The notes: generated by a model not told the origin, from the letters alone. A DNA stretch of 64,000 nt from Polyangiaceae bacterium (GCA_029266615.1 JAQSWN010000035.1:34784-98783), one strand, 5' to 3'. Shown: positions 36,270-44,841, counted from the stretch's first letter. Numbers and translations are program-made.

Positions 36270-36948
36270 TTAGCGGCGGAGCGCGGTGAGCGGTACGACG
36301 TTGTTTGCCACGCCTCCGGTCTGCGGCTCTTCGAGCGCTTCGTCTACGCCCATGACGCGGCGCAGATCCAAGTCGTAAAGATGCGAGGGCCGGATATTTC
36401 CGAGCGCGGCGAAGACGTTGGCGCGCACGGTAGGGTTATCGTCGTTGAGCGTGGTGAGCAGCTGCTTCACCTGCTTGCGCTTGAGGTTGTCCTGCGAGCC
36501 GCACAGGTCACAAGGAATGATGGGAAAGCCTTTGAGCTCCGCCAGCTCCGTGAGCTCTGCCTCCGTCGCGTAAACGAGCGGGCGGATCACGACGTTGCGC
36601 CCGTCGTCCGAGCGGAGTCGGGCGGGCATCGCCTTGAGCTGGCCGGCGTAGAGCAGGTTGAGCATGAGCGTCTCGATCACGTCGTCCCGGTGGTGCCCGA
36701 GCGCGATCTTGGTGGCGCCGAGCTTCTGCGCCTGCGTGTACAGGATGCCGCGGCGGAGACGCGAGCAGAGCGAGCAGAAGGTTTTGCCCTCCGGGATCTT
36801 CTCCGTGACGACGGAGTACGTATCTTCTTTGACGATGACGTACTCGTAACCTTCCCGCTCGAAGAACGCCGGCAAGAGGTCGCTCGGGAAGCCGGGGTGC
36901 CCTTGCCTTGGCCACCTGCGAAAGTAGCTTCTTTTCGAGTTTGTCCAT
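36270..36948 (-). pseudogene. ttcA: ttcA (tRNA 2-thiocytidine synthetase) with internal deletion and frameshift
   Basis: The TtcA start is intact (MDKLEKKLLSQVAKA from ATG 36948), and the region from QGHPGFPSDLLPAFFEREG to the C-terminus is TtcA in another frame: SVVTEKIPEGKTFCSLCSRLRRG, GHHRDDVIETL, FPIIPCDLCGSQ (both CxxC pairs for the Fe-S cluster). Between them, about 40-45 residues that should carry the SGGKDS PP-loop are missing, with a frame change near 36900. Short matches (CCAAGG / CCAAGGG-like) at the junction suggest deletion by slippage or microhomology. The product could not bind ATP. An internal start at 36875 would give 201 aa of C-terminal part. An assembly error is possible. 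Confidence 0.85.
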
Positions 36949-36951
36949 GAG

Positions 36952-37215
36952 TCAGCCCCAATCGGGGTCGATGTTGGCGAGCTCCGCCAAAGAGACAGGA
37001 TGGTACGGCGGGCGCGGCGTGATGCCTTGGCCCGGGTCCCCGCCCTGCTCGGCGAGGATGCGCGCGCACGTCGCGAGGCACCACTTTCCCTGGCAGTGAC
37101 CCGTACCGAAGCCGGTGTAACGTTTGAGCGATTCGATGTCGCGGTGGCCGCGCTCGATGCCGCCGAGCAGCTCGTGCAGGGTGACGTCTTCGCAGCGGCA
37201 GACGAACTGCTTCAT
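36952..37215 (-). CDS. BFD-like [2Fe-2S]-binding protein
   Basis: ATG 37215 gives 87 aa; the open frame extends upstream without a family match. The Cys pattern MKQFVCRCEDVTLHEL ... TGFGTGHCQGKWC is the C-x-C ... C-x4-C cluster of BFD-like domains, which are also found at the ends of NirB, SoxA and opine dehydrogenases. Stop is 3 bp upstream of the ttcA start. It could deliver electrons or sense Fe-S status; as a stand-alone small protein it may be an electron carrier for a neighbour in this operon. Confidence 0.85.
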   Translation of the reverse strand: MKQFVCRCEDVTLHELLGGIERGHRDIESLKRYTGFGTGHCQGKWCLATCARILAEQGGDPGQGITPRPPYHPVSLAELANIDPDWG

Positions 37216-37229
37216 GCCGAAGGCGCCGA

Positions 37230-37895
37230 TCAGTCCGCGCTGGGCGCGAATTCGCCGCAGAGGTTGGCCATCGGACCGCGCGGCTTGCCTTCGTCGAAGA
37301 CGACGCCGCATTGAAGCGGGTTATCGAGGCTCTCCGCCAGGTCGATGGTGAGTGGGCTGGCCCAGCTTCGCCCGCCGTCGAACCGCGCGCGGATGACGCC
37401 TTGCTTGTCGATGAACCAAGTTTCGGGGAAGAGCTTGGTGCCGAACTTGTCGCGCACCACCTCCGAGTCCGCGTCGATGAGCACCTCGAATGGCGGATCC
37501 CCGCCGCCCAGCACGCTCCGTAGCGTGTCCCGCGCGTCGGCCGCGCTCTCGTCCGTAGTGATCGTGACGAGCGCCACGTTCGGATGCGCCTTCAGCGCCT
37601 TCGCCAAGTCGGCGATGGACGGCATCTCTTCCAAGCACGGACGACACGTCTTCGTCCAAAAATTGAGGATGACGGCCTTCCCGCGGTAGCTGGACAGCTT
37701 CACTTTGCCGCCGTTCATGCTCGGCAGCTCGAAATCCGGGGCGATGCGGTTGCGAGCGGCGTACGCGGGCCGAAGCGCGCAGAGGGACGTGCAGGAACGG
37801 CGAGTCTCGCCGTCTTTCGCGGCCGTGACGAAGCCGTACACGCCTAGCGCGGCACAGCCGATGAACGCGAGCTCCACGATCTTCGCGAACGCCAC
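37230..37895 (-). CDS. TlpA/ResA-like thiol-disulfide oxidoreductase
   Basis: 221 aa. N-terminal membrane anchor (IVELAFIGCAALGVYGFVTAA), then a periplasmic thioredoxin fold: APDFELPSMNGGKVKLSSYRGKAVILNFWTKTC (shown by key residues; active site WTKTCRPC), and the cis-Pro region LFPETWFIDKQGVIRARFDGG. Two extra Cys near 35-39 (SCTSLC) may form an additional redox pair. It lies between queD and the BFD-like gene on the minus strand; the four genes queD-tlpA-bfd-ttcA are spaced by 1-14 bp and look like an operon. Confidence 0.88.
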   Translation of the reverse strand: MAFAKIVELAFIGCAALGVYGFVTAAKDGETRRSCTSLCALRPAYAARNRIAPDFELPSMNGGKVKLSSYRGKAVILNFWTKTCRPCLEEMPSIADLAKALKAHPNVALVTITTDESAADARDTLRSVLGGGDPPFEVLIDADSEVVRDKFGTKLFPETWFIDKQGVIRARFDGGRSWASPLTIDLAESLDNPLQCGVVFDEGKPRGPMANLCGEFAPSAD

Positions 37896-37896
37896 C

Positions 37897-38259
37897 TCAG
37901 CCTCCTTCGTACTCGCAGCGCGCGTCGCACGTTTCGTGGACGATGATGCGCTCGAGCGCGGGTAGGCTCGGCTTGAGCTTGTGCCACAGCCAGTGGGCGA
38001 GGTTCTCGCTCGTGGGGTTCTCGAGCCCCGGCACTTCGTTCAAGTAGTTATGGTCCAGCACGTCTTGCAGCGGCTGCCACAGCGCGTCGATGTCGCCGTA
38101 GTCGATGAACCATCCGGTGTCCGGGTTCACGAGGCCGGACACCACCAGCTCCACCTTGAAGCTGTGGCCATGCAAGCGCGCGCACTTGTGGCCGGGCGGC
38201 ACCTTCGGCAAACGGTGGGCGGCCTCGAAGCGTTGCTCTCGGATCAGGCGGACTTTCAC
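37897..38259 (-). CDS. queD: 6-carboxy-5,6,7,8-tetrahydropterin synthase
   Basis: 120 aa, the normal length. Zinc His residues are in FEAAHRLPKVP and ARLHGHSFKVELV, the catalytic Cys in PPGHKCARLHGH, and the substrate residues in ENPTSENLAHWLW and IIVHETCDARCEYEG. It converts dihydroneopterin triphosphate to carboxytetrahydropterin in the 7-deazaguanine (queuosine) pathway. No other queuosine genes are present. First gene of the queD-tlpA-bfd-ttcA run, which combines two tRNA-modification genes and two redox proteins. Confidence 0.93.
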   Translation of the reverse strand: MKVRLIREQRFEAAHRLPKVPPGHKCARLHGHSFKVELVVSGLVNPDTGWFIDYGDIDALWQPLQDVLDHNYLNEVPGLENPTSENLAHWLWHKLKPSLPALERIIVHETCDARCEYEGG

Positions 38260-38548
38260 GGCGCCGGGAGTGTATCACGCGGCGGCATGCGTCAACTTTG
38301 GCGCGCATTCACGCGCTTTTCGGGGCGGTGCGCCAGCGAAGGGGCCCGTGTAGGTGGAGCGGAGCATGCTGTGTCGCTTCGAGCCGGCGACGCAGCGATG
38401 CATTTTGTCGAGCTGGTTTGGTCGCGAGCTAGCACTCACGAGTGTGACTACCTGGCGTCGCGCACTGCATTTTTCGGAGTTGGTTGGACGGCTGCGCCCT
38501 CCGAAGAAAAGCGGAAAGTTTCTCGAGGTGCACGCGCATAGACCAAGT

Positions 38549-40288
38549 GTGCTCACGCAAAGGGTATGCAAGTCGGTTTCCTCGCTCGCGCTGCTGCTCG
38601 CGGTTGGCGGAGCGGCGGCTTGTACGGGGGAGGTCGCGTCGGGGGGCATGAACGGCGTCGGGCAAGGTGGTAGCTCCACCTCTGCCGCCGGCTCTTCCAG
38701 CGGCGGCACCGGCAGCGGCGTCGCCGGTGGCGCTACGCTGCCGCCTCAAGTTTGCACCTCGAGCGTTACCCGGGCCCCGCTCCGTCGCCTCACGCGGTTC
38801 GAGTACAACAACACCGTCCGCGACTTGGTCCAGGACACGTCGCTCCCGGCCAACGCCTTCCCGAGCGAAGAGCTCGGCAACGGCTTCGGCAACGACGCGG
38901 ATTCGCAGGCCGTCGTAGGCGCCCTGGCCGAACAGTACGTGTCCGTGGCGGAGAAAGTGGCCGCTACCGCCACGTCGCCGGAGCGCCTGGCGGCGCTCGC
39001 GCCCTGTGCCGCGACAGTGACGGACGCCGCGTCCGAAGCCGCCTGCGTCAAAACCGTAGCGGAGACGTTCACGCCCAAAGCCTGGCGGCGCACCCTCCAG
39101 CCGGGTGAGGCGGACGGTCTCGTCGCGCTGTTCACGGAGTTGCGCGGAGCTTCCGACTTCCGGAGCAGCCTTGCGGCCGTGCTCGAGGCCATCTTCCAAA
39201 GCCCCGAGTTCTTGTACAAGCCGGAGTTCGGCACGGCCGTCGCCGGCCGGACGGACGTGAAGCAGCCGACGGGCGAGGAGATGGCGACGCGCCTCTCCTA
39301 CCTATACTGGGGCTCCATGCCGGACGAGGCGCTGCGCACGGCCGCCGCGAGCGGCGAATTGCTGAGGCCCGATGGCGTGCGCTTGCAAGCGCAGCGATTG
39401 CTGGCGGACCCGAAAGCGCGCGACGTCGTGCGCTTCTTCTTCGACAACTTGCTGCCCATCTCCTCGCTCTCGCAGCTGGAGCGCGACCCCGTGCAGTATC
39501 CGGCGTTCAGCGCCAAGATCGGGTCTCTGATGCGAACGGAGACGCAGACCTTCCTGGAGAAAGAGATCTTCGAAGGCCCTGGTACCTGGCCTGGCGTTTT
39601 CACGGCCCAGTACACGTATGCCAACGAGGAGCTCGCCCGGTTCTACGGGCTGCCCGGGGTTACGGGGGAAGCATTCCAAAAGGTGCCGCTGGATCCCAGC
39701 ACGCACCGCGGCGGCCTGCTCACGCAAGCCGGTGTGCTCGCCGGCCCCGTGCACAGCAACCACGAGAACCCCGTCGTGCGCGGGTCCTTCGTCGTGCAGA
39801 AGCTGATGTGCCGACCCATCCCTTTTCCCACCGGCGACATCGCGGCGATGGTCACGCCTCCGGACCCCGAAAGCGCGAAGACCGCGCGGCAGCGCTTCAC
39901 CACTCATAGCTCCAACCCGGTCTGCAAGGGCTGCCACGTCAACATGGATCCATTCGGCTTCGCGCTGGAGAACTTCGACGTGGTCGGTCAGTGGCGCGAT
40001 CAGGAGAACGGCGTGGCGATCGACGCCTCCGGTGACGCCCCCATCCTCGGCAAGTTCAACGGCGCGCTGGAAATGCAAGCTGCCCTCGCTGAGAACGAGG
40101 ACGTGCAGCGGTGCTTCGCCACGAATTGGATGAGCTTCGGTTACGGCCGAAAACTCACCGACGCGGAGGAGTGCGCGGTCCAAAGCGTGCGCGACACCTT
40201 CAGAGACAAGGGTTACAACGTGCAGGAGCTACTCTTGGCGCTGACTCAATCCGAAGCGTTTTTGACCTTGCCGGCGGTGCGGGAATGA
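38549..40288 (+). CDS. DUF1587/1592/1588/1585-type secreted lipoprotein (PSD1-like)
   Basis: Start placed at GTG 38549; 579 aa. Signal and lipobox: SSLALLLAVGGAAAC, then a short Gly/Ser linker. The DUF1587/1592/1588/1585 series is recognisable: APLRRLTRFEYNNTVRDLVQD (DUF1587), RLSYLYWGSMPDEAL and VRFFFDNLLP (DUF1592), HRGGLLTQAGVLAGPVHSNHENPVVRG with CKGCHVNMDPFGFALENFD (DUF1588; a CxxCH motif, as in cytochrome c) and a final YNVQELLLALTQSEAFL (DUF1585). A heme at CKGCH is possible but unproven. Coupled by an ATGA overlap to the DUF1552 gene, as in many Myxococcota and Planctomycetes. Confidence 0.88.
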   Translation: MLTQRVCKSVSSLALLLAVGGAAACTGEVASGGMNGVGQGGSSTSAAGSSSGGTGSGVAGGATLPPQVCTSSVTRAPLRRLTRFEYNNTVRDLVQDTSLPANAFPSEELGNGFGNDADSQAVVGALAEQYVSVAEKVAATATSPERLAALAPCAATVTDAASEAACVKTVAETFTPKAWRRTLQPGEADGLVALFTELRGASDFRSSLAAVLEAIFQSPEFLYKPEFGTAVAGRTDVKQPTGEEMATRLSYLYWGSMPDEALRTAAASGELLRPDGVRLQAQRLLADPKARDVVRFFFDNLLPISSLSQLERDPVQYPAFSAKIGSLMRTETQTFLEKEIFEGPGTWPGVFTAQYTYANEELARFYGLPGVTGEAFQKVPLDPSTHRGGLLTQAGVLAGPVHSNHENPVVRGSFVVQKLMCRPIPFPTGDIAAMVTPPDPESAKTARQRFTTHSSNPVCKGCHVNMDPFGFALENFDVVGQWRDQENGVAIDASGDAPILGKFNGALEMQAALAENEDVQRCFATNWMSFGYGRKLTDAEECAVQSVRDTFRDKGYNVQELLLALTQSEAFLTLPAVRE

Positions 40289-41679
40289 AACTCATGGGTA
40301 AGTTGAAGTTGGACCGGCGCACGGTGTTGCGCGGCGCGGGAAGCATCGCGATCGCGCTCCCGTGGCTCGAGATCATGGGCCACGAAAAAGTGGCGCATGC
40401 CGCGGAGGGGCCCGCCAAGCGGCTGCTCACCGTCTACACTCCCGGCGGCACGGTGCTAGATAAATTCTGGCCGACCGACAAGGCGGACCCGACCTCCAGC
40501 AATATCCTGAAGCCGCTCGCTCCCCACAAGGACAAGCTCTTGGTCATCAAGGGCATGAACATGGACTGCGCCAAGGGCGAGCAGCACCAAGCCGGCATCA
40601 TCGGCTGGCTCACCGGCAGCAAGCAGGAAGGCTCGCCGAAAAGCTACTCGTCTTTCCCGTCTATCGACCAAGTCATCGCTTCGCGTCTGCAGGCGAACCC
40701 GGCGACCAAGCGGCCCCGCGGCAGCTTGCAGTTCGGCGTGCGCTGGGCGACGGGCAAGAGCCACGGTCTCCTCTCGCCGATCAATTCGGCCACGTTCGAA
40801 GACTCCAAGACGCTCACGCCGCTGCCTCCGCGGCTGGACCCTCAAGAGATTTTCACGGATCTGTTCGGCAGTCTGGATCCGGGACAGCAAGACGGCGCGG
40901 CGCTGCGCATTGCGCGCCGCAAGTCCGTTCTGGACTACGTAGACAAGCGGTACGTCGCGTTGGGCAGCAAGCTCGGGGCGGCGGACAAAGCGAAGCTCGA
41001 CAACCACCTGACCAAGATTCGGGAGATCGAGTCGGCGCTGGAGCAGGGCGCGGTGGGCGGCGGCATTTGTCAGCTACCGATGCGCGCCGACACCACCGGC
41101 TACAATCCCACCACGGGCCTCAACTCCGGTAACGCCGGCGAAATCGTCGACAGCAGGTCGGACGAGATGATCCCCAAGGTCGGCCAGTTCATGATGGACA
41201 TGATGGTGATGGCGTTCGCCTGTAACCTCACGTCCGTCGGCCACTTTCAGTGGACCGACACCGAGGCCAAGCACACGTTTCCCTGGCTCTCGCTCAAGAA
41301 CCATCATCACTTCTATCAGCACGACGGCGGGTTCCTGCCCGCAGAGTGCGAGAAGATCGGCATCTGGTATTCGCAGATGCACGCGCACTTGCTGAGCGCG
41401 ATGGACGCGGTGGAGGTCGCTCCCGGCGTGTCGATGCTGGACGAGAGCGTCGTGTTCTTCGGCTCGGAGCTGGCGCACCCCCCCACGCACGACAAGAAGA
41501 ACATGCCGTTCATGCTCGCCGGCGGCGGCGGTGGTCTCAAAGGTGGACGCCTGCTCGAGGCGGGCGGCAAGCCGCACAACAACCTTCTCGTCTCCATCCT
41601 CAACTTGTTTGGGGACAGCCGCACCAGCTACGGCCACGAAGAGTTCAACAGCGGCGCCCAGCAGGGGCTCACGGGCTGA
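40285..41679 (+). CDS. DUF1552 secreted protein, partner of the DUF1592-type lipoprotein
   Basis: ATG 40285 overlaps the upstream stop; 464 aa. A twin-Arg-like export signal is seen (LDRRTVLRGAGSIAIALPWLE). The body matches DUF1552: GMNMDCAKGEQHQAG, SIDQVIASRL, GTQ-like switching to VDSRSDEMIPKVGQFMMDMMVMAFACNLTSVGHFQW (key residues), HHHFYQHDG and ELAHPPTHDKKNMPFMLAGGGGGLKGGR. The fold is related to sulfatase/alkaline phosphatase-like proteins (DUF1501 kin). Export through Tat implies folding with a cofactor in the cytoplasm. The two proteins likely act together in the envelope; function unknown. Confidence 0.88.
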   Translation: MKLMGKLKLDRRTVLRGAGSIAIALPWLEIMGHEKVAHAAEGPAKRLLTVYTPGGTVLDKFWPTDKADPTSSNILKPLAPHKDKLLVIKGMNMDCAKGEQHQAGIIGWLTGSKQEGSPKSYSSFPSIDQVIASRLQANPATKRPRGSLQFGVRWATGKSHGLLSPINSATFEDSKTLTPLPPRLDPQEIFTDLFGSLDPGQQDGAALRIARRKSVLDYVDKRYVALGSKLGAADKAKLDNHLTKIREIESALEQGAVGGGICQLPMRADTTGYNPTTGLNSGNAGEIVDSRSDEMIPKVGQFMMDMMVMAFACNLTSVGHFQWTDTEAKHTFPWLSLKNHHHFYQHDGGFLPAECEKIGIWYSQMHAHLLSAMDAVEVAPGVSMLDESVVFFGSELAHPPTHDKKNMPFMLAGGGGGLKGGRLLEAGGKPHNNLLVSILNLFGDSRTSYGHEEFNSGAQQGLTG

Positions 41680-41740
41680 CGCGCGGCGCCGCCCGCCACC
41701 ACGAACGCGGGGGCACCATTGGTCAACCGTTTGACTCCAG

Positions 41741-41761
41741 GGCTTTCTGCGTTAGAAAGCC
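41741..41761 (+). terminator. possible terminator hairpin after the DUF1552 gene
   Basis: Perfect 8-bp stem GGCTTTCT/AGAAAGCC with loop GCGTT, 62 bp after the DUF1552 stop. A smaller hairpin GTCAA-CCGT-TTGAC (41722-41735) precedes it. There is no T-run, so an intrinsic terminator is uncertain; it may instead be part of the leader of the next gene. Confidence 0.4.
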
Positions 41762-41797
41762 AATGCGGCGTCGCGTGGCGCCAAAGGAACCGAACCG

Positions 41798-42760
41798 TTG
41801 GGCCCGCGTCTTCACTCGCTAGCTGGTGCGTGCGCGTTGGTTCTCGCGGCATCGGCGGTGCGCGCGGAGACGTCCGGCTACCGGTTGGAGCTAGTGCGCG
41901 CAGAGGGCACTGGCAGCTGCCCGAGCGCGAGTGCGCTGGAGCGAGACGTGACGGCGCGGCTCGGCCGGGATCCATTCTCCCAGACCGCGGACCGAGGCAT
42001 CGAAATCGTGCTCGAGCGCGACGCAAGCAAGTGGCGCGCTCGCCTCTACCTTCGGGTGGAAGAGTCGACGGAAGACTCCGCACGGGTGCTGGAGAGCGAG
42101 GCATCGGACTGCGCGGAGCTCGGCAAGGCGGTTGCGCTCGCGGTTGCGCTCGCGCTCGCGCCGGAGCTCCCGCCCGTTCCGCCGCCGGCGCCGCCCGAGG
42201 AGCCAACGTGTCCGCCGCCACCGTCTTTGCCGCCGCCTCGTTCCACATGGCACGGCGCGGTAGCGCTGCGCGGAATGTTGTCGCCCAACCTGCTGCCTCG
42301 CACTGCGGGTGGCGCAGCCCTTTCGGTGACGCTGCGTGGTGACTTGCTCGGCGTCCAACTCGGGGGCTCGTTCTACCCGCAGCAGCGGCTCGAGGACGCA
42401 GACGCTCGTCTCGGTTTCGGCCTCAGCGCGGCCATTCTTTCGGGTTGCTTGTGGCCGCGGCGCACGGATCCGCAGGTCTGGTCGTGCTTGGGCGCTCAGC
42501 TCGGCGCGCTCCACACCGTCGTTTATTCGCCGGAGCCCTCGAGGCCGGGCGACCGAGTCTGGGTTGCGGCCTCCAGTGAGCTGGGGCTGCGACAGACGCT
42601 CGTCGGTCGAGCCTTCGTGGAAGCGGGCGCAACTGCCGTGTTCCCCTTCGTGCGGCACCGTTTCGCGCTCGGCTCGCCGGGAGGTGACAGCCGCGTTGCC
42701 TTCGACCAGCGCGGCGCGATCGTGGAAGCATTCCTCGGCTTCGGCCTGCGCCTGGATTGA
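41798..42760 (+). CDS. secreted/outer-membrane protein of ECF module 2
   Basis: TTG start, 320 aa. Signal peptide to about residue 23 (AVRAE). A domain with two Cys follows at about 28-115 (GTGSCPSASALERDVTARLG, SEASDCAELGKAVALAVALAL), then a Pro-rich stretch PPVPPPAPPEEPTCPPPPS and a C-terminal part of about 160 residues with barrel-like strands (AALSVTLRGDLLGVQLGGSFY, AGATAVFPFVRHRFALGSPGG). The order of parts equals that of the protein at 11807, including the second Cys in SxCAE and the Ala/Leu-rich helix after it. Followed 13 bp later by the sigma factor gene. No enzyme motif. Confidence 0.72.
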   Translation: MGPRLHSLAGACALVLAASAVRAETSGYRLELVRAEGTGSCPSASALERDVTARLGRDPFSQTADRGIEIVLERDASKWRARLYLRVEESTEDSARVLESEASDCAELGKAVALAVALALAPELPPVPPPAPPEEPTCPPPPSLPPPRSTWHGAVALRGMLSPNLLPRTAGGAALSVTLRGDLLGVQLGGSFYPQQRLEDADARLGFGLSAAILSGCLWPRRTDPQVWSCLGAQLGALHTVVYSPEPSRPGDRVWVAASSELGLRQTLVGRAFVEAGATAVFPFVRHRFALGSPGGDSRVAFDQRGAIVEAFLGFGLRLD

Positions 42761-42773
42761 CTGGGGGAACGTC

Positions 42774-43379
42774 ATGCGCGCAAAACCAGCGGCAGTCACC
42801 GGCGTCTCCGAGCCCGAAGGGGCGACGTCCGAGGGAGCGACGTCCGAGGGGACTCTCACCGTCAAGCAGGTGCATGACCTCCACGGCGAGTTCGTTTGGC
42901 GGACCTTGCACCGCATGGGCATTCGCCCCCCACACGTCGAGGACGTTTACCAGGAAGTGTTTCTGGTCGTGCACAGGCGGCTGCACACGTTCAACGGCCA
43001 ATCCGCCGTCACCACCTGGCTCTACGAGATTTGTTTCCGCGTTGCGGCGGGGTACCGCCGAAAGGCTCACTTCCGTCGCGAGGAGCTGGTTCCGGACTGG
43101 AGCGAGATGGAGACCCTGAGCTCGCCTACGCCATCTCCCGAGCGCCAGTTGGTCGCGGCGCGACGTGCAAAACAGCTGGAGCGGATCCTGGACGCGCTGC
43201 CACTCGAGTACCGAGTGGTGTTCGTCATGTTCGAGGTCGAAGGCTTGTCTTCAGAGGAGATCGCGGAGAGTGTCGGCGCGCCGATCGGCACGGTATACTC
43301 GCGCCTGCACCGTGCCAGGAAGCGCTTCGTCCGAGCGCTTGCTAAGCTCGGCCCCGCCCAGATGGAGAACGAGTCGTGA
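42774..43379 (+). CDS. ECF-type sigma factor, module 2
   Basis: ATG 42774 after GGGGGAA; 201 aa. A 30-residue N-terminal extension contains a duplicated GATSE unit (15-bp repeat, 42826-42855). Region 2: HDLHGEFVWRTLHRMGIRPPHVEDVYQEVFLVVHRRLHTF; region 4: LDALPLEYRVVFVMFEVEGLSSEEIAESVGAPIGTVYSRLHRARKRF (cited by its key helices). It resembles the module-1 sigma (both have ..HxxFxWR..RRxG/..HRMG). Its stop overlaps the next gene by 4 bp (GTGA). No recognisable anti-sigma domain nearby. Confidence 0.88.
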   Translation: MRAKPAAVTGVSEPEGATSEGATSEGTLTVKQVHDLHGEFVWRTLHRMGIRPPHVEDVYQEVFLVVHRRLHTFNGQSAVTTWLYEICFRVAAGYRRKAHFRREELVPDWSEMETLSSPTPSPERQLVAARRAKQLERILDALPLEYRVVFVMFEVEGLSSEEIAESVGAPIGTVYSRLHRARKRFVRALAKLGPAQMENES

Positions 43380-44032
43380 AGCCCCCCGCCCGCTGGCTCT
43401 CATCCAGCGAAGACGCGCCGCCCGGCGCGGCGGACCTTTTGTCTTCCGCGCCGCCGCCGCCGCCGTTCACGGACGCCGTGCGTTATCGGCTCGCAGTTGG
43501 GGTAGCCAAGACGGCAAACGTGCCCGTCACGTCCGCGTGGTCATCGCTCGTCGCCAAGGGCGCGTTCATTGCCGTCATCGGTGGGGGCAGCGGGTACTTG
43601 GTGCACGCGCTGGCGAGCAACGAAGCGCCGCCGCCGCCGCCCGCGCCGGCGGTCAGCCAGGCCGCCGCGGCACTCGCACCCTCGCCCGTCGCCCCGCCCG
43701 TTCAAGTCGAGTCGCTGCCGGCGCTTCAGCTCCCCACCGCACCCGCACCGCCGCCCAAGCTCAAGGTGGACCCTCGCCTGGAAGAGGCAGAGCTGCTGGA
43801 GAAGGCGCGCTCGCTCGTCGGCTCGAATCCCGCCGCCGCGCTCAAGCTCACGGCCGAGCACGCGCGGGAGTTCCCGCGGGGCCGCCTGACCGCTGAAGCG
43901 GATTTGCTCGCAGCTCAAGCGCTGCTCCGGATGGGGGACGCAGCGGGCGCCAAAACGCGCGCCGAAGCAAGCCTCAAGCGGTACCCGAACGGCATCTACG
44001 CGCGGCAGCTGCGCGAGATCGCCGCGCGCTGA
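43376..44032 (+). CDS. membrane-anchored Pro-rich protein with TPR-like C-terminus, module 2
   Basis: 218 aa from GTG 43376. N-terminal cytoplasmic part of about 60 residues, one membrane span at about 60-80 (LVAKGAFIAVIGGGSGYLVHAL), a Pro/Ala-rich linker, then helical repeats at about 135-215 (EEAELLEKARSLVGSNPAAALKLTAEHAREFPRG, LLAAQALLRMGDAAGAKTRAEASLKRYPNG). This is the counterpart of the protein at 13453, with the same topology and the same FPRG..(E/T)AEA motif before the last repeat. A role as an unconventional sigma regulator is inference from the coupling in both modules. Confidence 0.8.
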   Translation: MKPPARWLSSSEDAPPGAADLLSSAPPPPPFTDAVRYRLAVGVAKTANVPVTSAWSSLVAKGAFIAVIGGGSGYLVHALASNEAPPPPPAPAVSQAAAALAPSPVAPPVQVESLPALQLPTAPAPPPKLKVDPRLEEAELLEKARSLVGSNPAAALKLTAEHAREFPRGRLTAEADLLAAQALLRMGDAAGAKTRAEASLKRYPNGIYARQLREIAAR

Positions 44033-44036
44033 GCGC

Positions 44037-44816
44037 TCACTGCGTCGTGGCTGGATTCGCGCGGGAAACGATGCCGGTAAAGCGGCTCAGGTCGTGATGA
44101 TCGTCGCCGTCGCGCGGGTCGAGCACGAAATCCACTTTGGAGCCGACCTGCAACGTGGCCGGCACCTCGTAGGCCACGCCGGCGCTGTCGTCACCCGCGA
44201 GAGTGATTGAGCGTAGCTCCACGCCGTCCACGTACACGAGCGCGACGACACCATTCGAACCGATGAGGTCGAGCTTTGCGGCTTCGCCACGAATGATCAC
44301 GTCTCCGGAGTAGTCGCTCACCCATCGGCGCACCGCGCGCTCCAACACCGCGACGCTGGGCGGGCTCGTGTCCGTGCCGTTGGGGTGCGCGCCGAGCCGA
44401 AAGATCTGCGTCCAGTGCGTGGCTTCGCTCGCCCAGCAATCCCAAAGATCTTTGCTCGGCGGCACGAAGGTCGTGATGACGGAGGTGCGCGCCAACGGTT
44501 CGAAGTCGGCGACGTCGCCCGAGTCCGAGCCGTAGAACCATCCGTAGTCACCTTGAGTGAGGCTGAAGTCCGCGACGGAGTCGGCAAGAATGCGCGCCTC
44601 GGGAGCGCTCGGCGGCTCTCCCCCGTCGCTTGCGCCCGCCTCTTGGTTCTGCCCACCACTTCCGCCGCTGGGCACGCCGCCGCTGCCTCCGAGCGCGTCC
44701 GTCCCGGCGCTGCCGCCGCGCGCGGGGAGCCGTGCGAGCTCGATCTCCGGTGCGCACGCTCCGAGCGCTAAACCAAGCGTCGCGAAGCGTACCGGGAAGC
44801 GCATCAGGGCATTCAT
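44037..44816 (-). CDS. lipoprotein with Gly-rich linker, possible carbohydrate-binding domain
   Basis: 259 aa. Signal and lipobox FATLGLALGAC; a Gly/Ser/Ala linker of about 45 residues (GGSAGTDALGGSGGVPSGG) is followed by a 190-residue domain (DSVADFSLTQGDYGWFYGSDSG, WDCWASEATHWTQIF, AVRRWVSDYSGDVIIRGEAAKL, GVVALVYVDGVELRSITLAG). The DFS..QG..GW.YG opening resembles domains attached to glycan-active surface proteins; a beta-sandwich is likely. Specific family not recalled. It is convergent with ECF module 2 (4 bp between stops). Confidence 0.7.
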   Translation of the reverse strand: MNALMRFPVRFATLGLALGACAPEIELARLPARGGSAGTDALGGSGGVPSGGSGGQNQEAGASDGGEPPSAPEARILADSVADFSLTQGDYGWFYGSDSGDVADFEPLARTSVITTFVPPSKDLWDCWASEATHWTQIFRLGAHPNGTDTSPPSVAVLERAVRRWVSDYSGDVIIRGEAAKLDLIGSNGVVALVYVDGVELRSITLAGDDSAGVAYEVPATLQVGSKVDFVLDPRDGDDHHDLSRFTGIVSRANPATTQ

Positions 44817-44841
44817 GTCGGCAAGGGGGGCCGGGCTTCGC

